Origin: Streptomyces sp. HNM0575
Lineage (GTDB): Bacteria > Actinomycetota > Actinomycetes > Streptomycetales > Streptomycetaceae
Length of the DNA: 64,000 nt
Direction of reading: 5' to 3'
Assembly: GCF_012726265.1 (NCBI RefSeq)
Contig: NZ_JAASAG010000003.1
Span: forward strand, 298,522 to 362,521
Shown here: in pieces, positions 24,859 to 32,652 of the stretch
Layout of the letters: each line of letters begins with the position of its first letter
Numbering within the stretch: the first letter of the stretch is position 1
The notes under the pieces: model-generated
What the model saw: only the letters and a program-made list of their open reading frames with translations
What the model was told of the DNA's origin: nothing
Database searches by the model: none
Translations under genes and position numbers: made by a program

Positions 24859-26457
24859 ATGGCTCCACAGGTTCCACAGGTCCCAACGGGCCCGCCTTCT
24901 CCGGCGGCTCAACCGGCCGAGTCCGCGCCCCTGTTGAGGATGTCCCGCATCACCAAGACCTTCCCTGGAGTACGGGCGCTGGACGGCGTCGACCTGGACG
25001 TGCAGGCCGGCGAAGTGCACTGCCTGCTGGGCCAGAACGGTGCGGGCAAGTCCACCCTCATCAAGGTCCTCGCCGGGGCGCACCAGCCCGACTCGGGCGA
25101 GATCCACTGGCGGGGCGAGCCCGTACGGCCGGCCACTCCGGCCGCGGCGATGCGGCTGGGAATCGCGACCATCTACCAGGAACTCGACCTGGTGGAGCAC
25201 CTGTCGGTCACCGAGAACATCTTCCTCGGCAACGAGGTCGCCGTCCGCGGCGTCGTCCGCGCGCGTGAGGCCCGCGGCCGCGCCGCCGCGCTCCTGCGCC
25301 GCCTCGGGCACCCGGAGATCGACCCGGACACGGCCGTCGGAGCGCTCCCGGCCGCCGCGCAGCAGATCGTCTCGATGGCGCGCGCCCTCTCCCACGACGT
25401 GCGCCTCATCGTCATGGACGAACCCTCCGCGGCCCTCGACCCGGACGAGGTCGACAACCTCTTCCGCATCGTCGGCGGGATGACCGCGGACGGCGTCGCC
25501 GTCGTCTACATCTCGCACCGCCTGGAAGAGATCCGCCGCATCGGCGACCGCGTCTCCGTGCTCAAGGACGGCCGTGTCGCGGCCCGCGGGCTGCCTGCCC
25601 GCACCACCGGGACGGGGGAGTTCGTGGCGCTGATGACGGGCCGCGACGTGCAGTACGTCTTCCCGCGGCGCCCCGTCACCACCGAGCCGCTGCACGACAG
25701 GGTCCTGCACAAGGTGCCGCCGCCGCCCGTGCTGTGTGCCGAAGGGCTCGCGCGCGAGGGCGAGTTCGAGCCTCTCGACCTCGAACTGCGGGCGGGCGAG
25801 ATCACCGGCCTCGCCGGGCTGGTCGGCTCGGGGCGCTCGGAGATCCTGGAGACCCTCGCAGGCGCCCGCCGCCCCACCGCGGGGCGCGTACTCGTCGACG
25901 GCAGGCCGCTGCGCCCGGGTGACGTCACCGCGGCCGTACGGGCGGGCGTCGGCCTGGCGCCCGAAGAGCGCAAATCCCAGGCGCTGTTGATGCTGGAGTC
26001 CGTCACCAGCAACGTCTCCCTCTCCGCGCTGCCCCGCTTCTCCACGGGCGGCTGGCTCGACCGCGTGCGCGAGCGCGCCGAGACCCGCTTCCGCACCCGG
26101 GGCCTCGCCCTGCATCCCGACGATCCGGACCGTGCCGTGCGCACTCTGTCCGGCGGCAACCAGCAGAAGGTCGTACTGGCGCGCTGGCTGCTGCGCGAAT
26201 GCCGGGTGCTGCTGCTGGACGAGCCGACCCGCGGCGTCGACGTCGGGGCGCGCGCCGAGCTGTACGGAGTCATACGCAGGCTCGCGGACTCCGGCGTCGC
26301 CGTACTCCTCGTGTCCAGCGAAGTGCCCGAAGTGCTCGGTCTCGCCGACCGGGTGCTGGTGCTGCGCGAGGGCCGCGTGGTGCACACCGCCCCCGCCCGG
26401 GAGCTCGACGAGCACCGGGTGCTCGACCTCGTCATGGAAGGGAGCCCGTCGTGCTGA
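24859..26457 (+). CDS. Sugar ABC transporter ATP-binding protein (RbsA/MglA type)
   Basis: A 532-residue tandem ATPase of the CUT2 class that powers monosaccharide import. The first nucleotide-binding domain has Walker A GQNGAGKST (~residues 56-64), a degenerate signature ALPAAAQQIVSMARAL and Walker B LIVMDEPSAALD. The second has a degenerate Walker A (GLVGSGRSE), a good signature TLSGGNQQKVVLARWL and Walker B VLLLDEPTRGVDVG. This asymmetry is typical of RbsA. The GTG of the permease lies inside the last codons, so translation is coupled. Confidence 0.95.
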   Translation: MAPQVPQVPTGPPSPAAQPAESAPLLRMSRITKTFPGVRALDGVDLDVQAGEVHCLLGQNGAGKSTLIKVLAGAHQPDSGEIHWRGEPVRPATPAAAMRLGIATIYQELDLVEHLSVTENIFLGNEVAVRGVVRAREARGRAAALLRRLGHPEIDPDTAVGALPAAAQQIVSMARALSHDVRLIVMDEPSAALDPDEVDNLFRIVGGMTADGVAVVYISHRLEEIRRIGDRVSVLKDGRVAARGLPARTTGTGEFVALMTGRDVQYVFPRRPVTTEPLHDRVLHKVPPPPVLCAEGLAREGEFEPLDLELRAGEITGLAGLVGSGRSEILETLAGARRPTAGRVLVDGRPLRPGDVTAAVRAGVGLAPEERKSQALLMLESVTSNVSLSALPRFSTGGWLDRVRERAETRFRTRGLALHPDDPDRAVRTLSGGNQQKVVLARWLLRECRVLLLDEPTRGVDVGARAELYGVIRRLADSGVAVLLVSSEVPEVLGLADRVLVLREGRVVHTAPARELDEHRVLDLVMEGSPSC

Positions 26458-27464
26458 GCCCAACCGGTGCCGAGGCGGTCAAGGAGCCCGCGCAGGCGGC
26501 TGCTTCACCGCCGCGGCGCGGCGCCGGCGCAACACGTGCCGGACTGCGCCATCTCTCGCTCGCCGGGGTGCTGGTGGCGCTGGTGATCGTGGGTGCGTTC
26601 ACCAAGCCGCAGCAGTTCCTGACGGCCGACAACCTTCAGCTGATCCTCACCCAGTCCTCCGTCATCGGGGTCGTGACCGTCGGCGTCACCTTCGTGATCA
26701 TCGGCGGCGGCATCGACCTGTCCGTCGGGGCGATCGTCGCGCTCGCCTCCGTATGGGCGACGACCGTGGCCACGCAGGAGTTCGGGCTCGGTGGCATGCT
26801 GCTGTGCGCCCTGTCGGTGGGGGTGGGCTGCGGCCTCGTCAACGGCCTGCTCATCGCCTACGGGCCGATGGTGCCCTTCATCGCGACACTCGCCATGCTC
26901 GCCTCCGCGCGGGGGCTGGCGCTGCTGATCAGCGACGGCAAGACGCAGGTGGTGACGGTGGACTCCGTGCTCGACCTCGGCGTCTCCGACAGCTACGTGC
27001 TGGGCGTGCCGCCGCTCGTGCTGGTCTTCGCGGCGGTGGCGGTGCTGGGCTGGCTCGTCCTGGGCCGTACGACCTTCGGGCGGCGCACGGTGGCCGTGGG
27101 CGGCAACGCGGAGGCGTCCCGGCTCGCCGGCATCGCCGTACGCAGGCAGCGGCTGCTGCTGTACCTGCTGTCCGGACTGTGCTGCGGCATCGCCGCGTTC
27201 ATGCTGATCGTCCTCACCGGCTCCGGTCAGAACACCAACGGCAATCTCTACGAACTCGACGCGATAGCCGCCGCGATCATCGGCGGCACGCTGCTCAGCG
27301 GCGGCCGGGGCACCATCACCGGTTCCGTGCTGGGAGTCCTCGTCTTCACCACGATCACCAACCTGTTCGCGCTCAACAACCTCCAGACCGACGTCCAGCA
27401 GATCGCCAAGGGAGCGATCATCGTCGCCGCTGTCCTGGTCCAGAAGGGGCGTAAGACGCAATGA
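26451..27464 (+). CDS. Sugar ABC transporter permease (RbsC type)
   Basis: A 337-residue membrane permease with about eight to ten helices. VVTVGVTFVIIGGGIDLSVG, MVPFIATLAMLASARGLALL, VAVGGNAEASRLAGI (the EAA-like cytoplasmic loop) and AIAAAIIGGTLLSGGRGTIT are CUT2 permease motifs. It starts at the GTG overlapping the ATPase stop, with GGAAGGGAG upstream, and ends in an ATGA overlap with the binding protein gene. It forms the channel of the importer. Confidence 0.95.
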   Translation: MLSPTGAEAVKEPAQAAASPPRRGAGATRAGLRHLSLAGVLVALVIVGAFTKPQQFLTADNLQLILTQSSVIGVVTVGVTFVIIGGGIDLSVGAIVALASVWATTVATQEFGLGGMLLCALSVGVGCGLVNGLLIAYGPMVPFIATLAMLASARGLALLISDGKTQVVTVDSVLDLGVSDSYVLGVPPLVLVFAAVAVLGWLVLGRTTFGRRTVAVGGNAEASRLAGIAVRRQRLLLYLLSGLCCGIAAFMLIVLTGSGQNTNGNLYELDAIAAAIIGGTLLSGGRGTITGSVLGVLVFTTITNLFALNNLQTDVQQIAKGAIIVAAVLVQKGRKTQ

Positions 27465-28588
27465 CCGAGATGAATGAGAACGCCGGCCCGAAGCGGGGCC
27501 CGAATCCCGACGTGAACCCGAACTCCCGTACCTCGCCCGTCTCCCGCGGCCCCCGCGCCTCGCGCAGGAACGTGCTCTTCGGTACGGCCGCCGCCGGTGC
27601 CGCCCTCTTCGCCGCGGGCTGCACCAGCAACGAGAGCAACGACGACAAGGACGCCGGGACCGGGCAGGCCAACGTCGCCGACGACCGGCCCGGCAAGAGG
27701 GTCACCATCGGCTTCGCCGGTCCGCAGGCCGACCACGGCTGGCTCAACGCCATCAACGAGCAGGCCAAGCAGCGGGCGAAGAAGTACCGGGACGTCACGC
27801 TGGAGGCCACCGAGGGCTCCAACGACAACGCGCAGCAGGTCGGCCAGATCGAGACGCTGATCAACAAGAAGGTCGACGTGCTCGTGATCCTCCCCGCCGA
27901 CGGCAAGGCCCTGACGCAGGTGGGCCTGAAGGCGATGCGCGCGGGCATCCCCGTGGTCAACCTCGACCGCGTCTTCGCCTCGCAGCAGGCGTACCGCTGC
28001 TGGATCGGCGGCGACAACTACGGGATGGGCCTCAACGCGGGCCGCTACATCGGCGAGAAGCTGAAGGGCAAGAAGAACGCGAAGGTCGTCGAACTCGCCG
28101 GCATCGACAACCTGGAGCTGACCCGTGAGCGCACGGAAGGCTTCGACGACGCCCTGAAGAACTACCCCAACATCAAGAAGGTCGCCCGCCAGGCCGCCGA
28201 GTTCACCGTCGAGTCCGGGCAGTCGAAGATGGCTCAACTGCTGCGTGCGGAACCGAAGTTCGACGCCCTGTGGAACCACGACGACGATCAGGGCGTGGGC
28301 GCCGAGCGGGCCATCAGACAGGCCGGACGCGATGACTTCCTGATGGTCGGCGGCGCCGGTTCACGCCGCGTCATGGACGCCATCAAGGCCGACGACAGCG
28401 TCATCAAGGCGACCGTCCTCTACCCGCCGACGATGGCGGCCTCCGCGATCGACCTGGCCCGTGCGCTCGGGCAGGGCAAGGGAGTCGGCGGACTGGCCGA
28501 GTTCGAGATCCCGGCCTCGATGACCCTCTACTCGGCCGTCGTCACCAAGGCCAACGTCGAGGAGTACCTGCCGACCGGCTTCAAGTAG
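27461..28588 (+). CDS. Sugar ABC transporter substrate-binding lipoprotein (Tat type)
   Basis: A 375-residue periplasmic-binding-protein I-like lipoprotein. Residues ~34-54 (RASRRNVLFGTAAAGAALFA) hold a twin-arginine motif and end in lipobox AAGC, so it is exported folded and lipid-anchored. The mature protein has VTIGFAGPQADHGWLNAINE, NKKVDVLVILPADGKAL, PVVNLDRVF and ALWNHDDDQGVGAERAI, as in RbsB-like proteins; the aromatic and Asp residues would line a pyranose pocket. The sugar itself is unknown. Downstream genes suggest an unusual glycoside or keto-sugar. Confidence 0.93.
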   Translation: MTEMNENAGPKRGPNPDVNPNSRTSPVSRGPRASRRNVLFGTAAAGAALFAAGCTSNESNDDKDAGTGQANVADDRPGKRVTIGFAGPQADHGWLNAINEQAKQRAKKYRDVTLEATEGSNDNAQQVGQIETLINKKVDVLVILPADGKALTQVGLKAMRAGIPVVNLDRVFASQQAYRCWIGGDNYGMGLNAGRYIGEKLKGKKNAKVVELAGIDNLELTRERTEGFDDALKNYPNIKKVARQAAEFTVESGQSKMAQLLRAEPKFDALWNHDDDQGVGAERAIRQAGRDDFLMVGGAGSRRVMDAIKADDSVIKATVLYPPTMAASAIDLARALGQGKGVGGLAEFEIPASMTLYSAVVTKANVEEYLPTGFK

Positions 28589-28753
28589 GCGGGATCCGGG
28601 GGCCGTTCGGGGCCCGGTGCGGGGGCGCGCTCATGCCGCGACCGCCCTCGCACCCGTCCCGCGGAGCCCCCGCGCACCACGCCAGGCCGTGCCCCACCGA
28701 CAGGCCGTGCCCCACCCCCCACTCGTACCCCCGACAGGGAGGAGCCCAGCCCC

Positions 28754-29968
28754 ATGTCCAACGACACAGCGCCCGCACCCGCGCCCGCCCCCGCACGCCC
28801 CGAGCAGGGCGGGGCGGCGCCGCCGCTCGGCGTGGGCATGGTCGGTTACGCCTTCATGGGCGCCGCACACTCCCAGGGCTGGCGCACCGTCGGCCGGGTC
28901 TTCGAGCTTCCCCTCACGCCCGCCATGACGGCCGTCTGCGGCCGGGACGCGGACGCCGTGCGGGCGGCGGCCGGCCGGCTGGGCTGGACGGCGTCGGAGA
29001 CCGACTGGCGGGCGCTGATAGCCCGCGACGACGTCCAGCTCGTCGACATCTGCACACCGGGCGAGAGCCACGCCGAGATCGCGGTCGCGGCGCTGGAGGC
29101 AGGCAAGCACGTGCTGTGCGAGAAGCCGCTCGCCAACTCCGTCGAAGAGGCCGAGGAGATGGCGGCGGCGGCCCGACGGGCCCGTGAGCGCGGCCAGTTG
29201 ACGATGGTCGGCTTCAACTACCGCCGTACGCCGGCACTCGCCTTCGCCCGTCGCATGGTTGCCGAGGGCCGCCTGGGCGAACTGCGGCACGTACGGGTCA
29301 GCTACCTTCAGGACTGGCTCGTCGACCCCTCCTTCCCGCTGGCGTGGCGGCTGCGCAGGGAGGCGGCCGGATCCGGCGCTCTCGGCGACCTCGGTGCACA
29401 CGCCGTCGACATCGCGCAGCACCTCGCGGGCTCGCCGCTGGCCGGGGTGTCGGCGCAGACGGAGACGTTCGTGACGGAGCGTCCGCTGCCGGGCGAGGAG
29501 GCCGGTGGCGCGCTCGGCCCGGTCACAGTCGACGACGCCGCCATCTTCAACGGGCGCCTGGCATCGGGTGCGTTGGCGTCCTTCGAGGTCACACGGGTCG
29601 CTGCCGGGCGCAAGAACGCCCTGCGGGTCGAGCTCAACGGCACCCTGGGATCACTGGAGTTCGACCTGGAACGCCTCAACGAGCTGAACTTCCACGACCA
29701 CACGGACTCCGCGGCGGAGTCCGGCTTCCGGCGGATCCTCGTCACCGAGGCCGACCACCCCTACCTGGAGGCCTGGTGGCCGCCGGGGCACGGCCTGGGC
29801 TACGAGCACACCTTCGTACACCAGGCGCGGGACCTGCTGTACGCGATCGCCACCGGCACCGACCCCGAACCCTCCTTCGCCGACGGGCTACAGGTCCAGC
29901 GGGTGCTGGCGGCGGTGGAGGAGAGCGCGGCGAAGCACAGCGCGTACATCGCCGTGTCCGGCGACTGA
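28754..29968 (+). CDS. Gfo/Idh/MocA-family oxidoreductase
   Basis: A 404-residue NAD(P)-dependent sugar dehydrogenase-like protein. The N-terminal Rossmann part has [40 protein letters not shown] and [20 protein letters not shown] include the catalytic EKP lysine. The C-terminal beta-sheet domain has [20 protein letters not shown] and [27 protein letters not shown] lies before the ATG. The family oxidises or reduces sugars and inositols, often at C3. It follows the ABC importer by 165 bp and precedes a TIM-barrel isomerase, so it probably acts on the imported sugar. Confidence 0.92.
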   Translation: MSNDTAPAPAPAPARPEQGGAAPPLGVGMVGYAFMGAAHSQGWRTVGRVFELPLTPAMTAVCGRDADAVRAAAGRLGWTASETDWRALIARDDVQLVDICTPGESHAEIAVAALEAGKHVLCEKPLANSVEEAEEMAAAARRARERGQLTMVGFNYRRTPALAFARRMVAEGRLGELRHVRVSYLQDWLVDPSFPLAWRLRREAAGSGALGDLGAHAVDIAQHLAGSPLAGVSAQTETFVTERPLPGEEAGGALGPVTVDDAAIFNGRLASGALASFEVTRVAAGRKNALRVELNGTLGSLEFDLERLNELNFHDHTDSAAESGFRRILVTEADHPYLEAWWPPGHGLGYEHTFVHQARDLLYAIATGTDPEPSFADGLQVQRVLAAVEESAAKHSAYIAVSGD

Positions 29969-30027
29969 GCGTCCGAGCAGCACGAGACGGGCCCGGGAGA
30001 TCCCGGGAGACCAGGAGGGTCGAGCAC

Positions 30028-31026
30028 ATGCCCAGACAGTTCACGCTCTTCACCGGCCAGTGGGCCGACCTCCCGCTGGAGGAAGTCTGCCGCCTGGCCC
30101 GCGACTTCGGCTACGACGGGCTCGAACTCGCCTGCTGGGGCGACCACTTCGAAGTGGACAGGGCCCTCGCCGAGCCTGACTACGCCGACGGCCGGCGCGC
30201 CCTGCTGGAGAAGTACGGGCTGAACTGCTGGGCGATCTCCAACCACCTGGTGGGCCAGGCCGTCTGCGACGATCCCGTCGACGAGCGGCACAAGGGCATA
30301 CTGCCCGCCCGCATCTGGGGCGACGGCGACCCGGAGGGCGTACGGCGGCGCGCCGCCGCGGAGTTGAAGGACACGGCGCGGGCGGCGGCGGCCTTCGGGG
30401 TGCGCACCGTCGTGGGATTCACCGGGTCCTCGATCTGGCATCTGGTGGCGATGTTCCCGCCCGTGCCGCCGCACATGGTCGACCGCGGCTACGAGGACTT
30501 CGCCGAACGGTGGCATCCGATCCTCGACGTCTTCGACGCGGAAGGCGTGCGCTTCGCCCACGAGGTGCATCCCAGCGAGATCGCGTACGACTACTGGACG
30601 ACGCACCGCGCGCTCGAAGCCGTCGGCCACCGCCCGGCGTTCGGGCTCAACTTCGACCCAAGCCACTTCGTCTGGCAGGACCTGGACCCCACCGGGTTCC
30701 TCTACGACTACCGGGACCGCATCTACCACGTCGACTGCAAGGAGGCCCGCACCCGGCTGGACGGGCGCAACGGCCGCCTCGGCTCGCATCTGCCGTGGGG
30801 CGACCCGCGGCGCGGCTGGGACTTCGTCTCGGCCGGGCACGGCGACGTGGCCTGGGAGGACGTGTTCCGGATGCTGCACTCCATCGGCTACGACGGGCCC
30901 GTCTCGGTGGAGTGGGAGGACGCCGGCATGGACCGCCTGGCGGGCGCGCCGGAGGCGCTGCGGCGGCTGAAGGCGTTCGACTACGACCCGCCCACGTCCT
31001 CCTTCGACGCGGCGTTCAGCAGCTGA
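30028..31026 (+). CDS. Sugar phosphate isomerase/epimerase (AP-endonuclease-2 TIM barrel)
   Basis: A 332-residue xylose-isomerase-like TIM barrel. Metal-binding residues are visible in [20 protein letters not shown] (Glu), [14 protein letters not shown] (Asp/His), [10 protein letters not shown] (His/Asp) and [13 protein letters not shown] (Glu). Such enzymes isomerise or epimerise sugars, and some cleave 3-keto-glycosides. CAGGAGG lies before the ATG; the gene is 59 bp after the Gfo/Idh/MocA gene and is followed by a strong terminator. Confidence 0.9.
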   Translation: MPRQFTLFTGQWADLPLEEVCRLARDFGYDGLELACWGDHFEVDRALAEPDYADGRRALLEKYGLNCWAISNHLVGQAVCDDPVDERHKGILPARIWGDGDPEGVRRRAAAELKDTARAAAAFGVRTVVGFTGSSIWHLVAMFPPVPPHMVDRGYEDFAERWHPILDVFDAEGVRFAHEVHPSEIAYDYWTTHRALEAVGHRPAFGLNFDPSHFVWQDLDPTGFLYDYRDRIYHVDCKEARTRLDGRNGRLGSHLPWGDPRRGWDFVSAGHGDVAWEDVFRMLHSIGYDGPVSVEWEDAGMDRLAGAPEALRRLKAFDYDPPTSSFDAAFSS

Positions 31027-31061
31027 TCTCCAACCGGGCCCGGGCCACCGCCGGTTGAGCC

Positions 31062-31098
31062 GCCGCGCCCCGGGCAACCCGCCGGCCCGGGGCGCGGC
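31062..31098 (+). terminator. Strong hairpin after the sugar operon
   Basis: A perfect 13-bp inverted repeat (gccgcgccccggg at 31062-31074, complement at 31086-31098) with an 11-nt loop, 36 bp after the isomerase stop. Confidence 0.75.
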
Positions 31099-31373
31099 TC
31101 CGCCCGCGCGAACCGGGTCCGGGACCAGGGCGGGGACCAGGGCGGGACCAGCGGCGCCGCCCATGACGTCCGTCATCTCCGGCGGCCTCCGCGCGCCTCC
31201 GTTTCCCCGTATGCCGTGGACGGCACGCACCGTCACATACGGTCATATCCGCTGACCAGCGCGTCCGCCCGTAGGGTGCGGCCCCGTACGGACGCCGTCA
31301 CGCGCACGACAGGAAAGGGGTGAACTGCCGGTCGTTACAGGACAGGTCATGAATTGCCGGGCCGACTTTGCGA

Positions 31374-31403
31374 GTTCTTGACAAGAACTGTGCGGACGAC
31401 CAC
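31374..31403 (+). promoter_or_regulatory. Palindromic operator overlapping a TTGACA promoter box
   Basis: GTTCTTG-A-CAAGAAC (31374-31388) is a perfect 7-bp dyad around one base and contains a consensus -35 TTGACA (31378-31383). No strong -10 was seen 17-18 bp on. A repressor bound here would block transcription of the M15 peptidase gene. Confidence 0.5.
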
Positions 31404-31452
31404 TGTCATGCCTCTCCACCCCTTGCCCCACCAAGGAAGGCGACGTCCCGCC

Positions 31453-32223
31453 ATGAGTTCACGTCCTGTCAGAGTGCTGGTCTCGGTCCTCACCGGTGCG
31501 GGTCTGGCCTTCGCCGCCCCCGCCGCCGTGCCCGCCATCGCGAACTCCGCGCCGGCCGCCGCCGCGGACGCGGCCCCCGCCGACGCCTGCTACACCTGGA
31601 GCGGGACGCTCGGCGAGGGTGCCTCCGGCGAGGCCGTACGACAGCTCCAGATCCGCGTCGCCGGATACCCGGGAACGGGCAGCCAGCTCGCCGTCGACGG
31701 CGAGTTCGGACCGGCCACCAAGGCCGCCGTGCAGCGCTTCCAGTCGGCCTACGGCCTGGGCGGCGACGGCACCGCGGACGAGGCCACCTTCAACAAGATC
31801 TACGAGTTGCAGGACGATGACTGCTCCCCGGTCAACTTCGACTACGGCGAGCTGAACAACTGCAACTCCGACTGGTCCGGCGGCAAGGTCGACGCGGCCA
31901 CGGCCCGGTCCAACGCGCTGGTCACCATGTGGAAGCTCCAGGCCATGCGCCACGCCATGGGCGACAAGCCGATCACCGTCAACGGCGGCTTCCGTAGCGT
32001 CTCGTGCAACGACGCGGTCGGCGGCGCGGCCAACAGCCGCCACCTGTACGGCCACGCGGCCGACCTCGGCGCCGGCTCCCAGGGCTTCTGCGCCCTGGCG
32101 CAGGCGGCCCGCGACCACGGCTTCACCGAGATCCTCGGCCCCGGCTACCCGGGCCACGACGACCACACCCATGTCGCGGGCGGCGAGGGCCAGTTCTGGT
32201 CCGCCCCCGACTGCGGTATCTGA
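31453..32223 (+). CDS. Secreted D-Ala-D-Ala carboxypeptidase-like M15 peptidase with peptidoglycan-binding domain
   Basis: A 256-residue secreted zinc peptidase. A signal peptide covers residues 1-~42 (VLVSVLTGAGLAFAAPAAVP). A PG_binding_1 domain follows (~50-115: LQIRVAGYPGTG, VDGEFGPATKAAVQRFQSAY). The M15A domain has zinc ligands in SRHLYGHAADLG (H...D) and DDHTHV (H), with GGFRSVSCND nearby. It would trim cell-wall peptide stems. ATG 31453 gives a proper signal peptide and has AAGGAAGG twelve bases upstream. It is flanked by terminators, so it is independent of the sugar genes. Confidence 0.92.
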   Translation: MSSRPVRVLVSVLTGAGLAFAAPAAVPAIANSAPAAAADAAPADACYTWSGTLGEGASGEAVRQLQIRVAGYPGTGSQLAVDGEFGPATKAAVQRFQSAYGLGGDGTADEATFNKIYELQDDDCSPVNFDYGELNNCNSDWSGGKVDAATARSNALVTMWKLQAMRHAMGDKPITVNGGFRSVSCNDAVGGAANSRHLYGHAADLGAGSQGFCALAQAARDHGFTEILGPGYPGHDDHTHVAGGEGQFWSAPDCGI

Positions 32224-32289
32224 CCCGCGAGTTCACCTCGTCCTGGTTCACCTCGTCGCGCCCGGCGCGACGAACGACGACGAACGACG

Positions 32290-32322
32290 ACGCCCGCCCG
32301 GTGCTTCGGCCCGGGCGGGCGT
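32290..32322 (+). terminator. Hairpin after the M15 peptidase gene
   Basis: A 12-bp perfect inverted repeat (acgcccgcccgg / ccgggcgggcgt) with a 9-nt loop, 66 bp after the stop. Confidence 0.8.
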
Positions 32323-32386
32323 TCGTGTGTCCGTACGGCCGCTCTGTGGAGCAGCGCGGTCCGGTTGTGGCGCCGGGGCAGCTCTC

Positions 32387-32413
32387 TTTGTCCACATCGT
32401 GGAAGAAGCCAAC
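32387..32413 (+). promoter_or_regulatory. Candidate ROK operator 2
   Basis: TTTGTCCA, five bases, TGGAAGAA, then GCC: the same arrangement as at 23114-23140 before the ROK gene. It suggests the sugar dehydrogenase-ThuA operon is controlled with the importer. Confidence 0.5.
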
Positions 32414-32652
32414 TCCGGGTATGTCAAAGGGGTTTCGGTATAGGACGAAGATGGCTACCGTCCTTGGGTGTACCGGACATGAGCCGATTTCCCCCTCGTT
32501 CCTCTCCCGTACGGACGATTTCACACTGACTCCGGTCTTCCCGGGCGCGTACGCCCGGAGGACCGTTCCGGCGCGACGGCGCGCGCCTGTGCCAGAGCAA
32601 GCGGTCAACGACACCTACGTCACCCACCGTTCCGCCTCCCAGGAGGAGTCGC

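Larger units (their letters stand above)
31027..31452. other. Terminator and promoter region before the M15 peptidase
   Basis: A 426-bp gap with a terminator at 31062-31098, then about 270 bp with no gene, and the palindrome/promoter at 31374-31388 near its right end. Confidence 0.6.
32224..32652. other. Region upstream of the PQQ-type sugar dehydrogenase
   Basis: A 429-bp gap with a terminator (32290-32322), the second ROK-like operator (32387-32413) and about 240 bp of leader before the GTG. No separate reading frame. Confidence 0.5.

Noticed and set aside
28589..28753. A terminator between the binding protein and the Gfo/Idh/MocA gene.
   Set aside because: The ccggggg/cccgg run after the stop pairs poorly; the genes may be cotranscribed.
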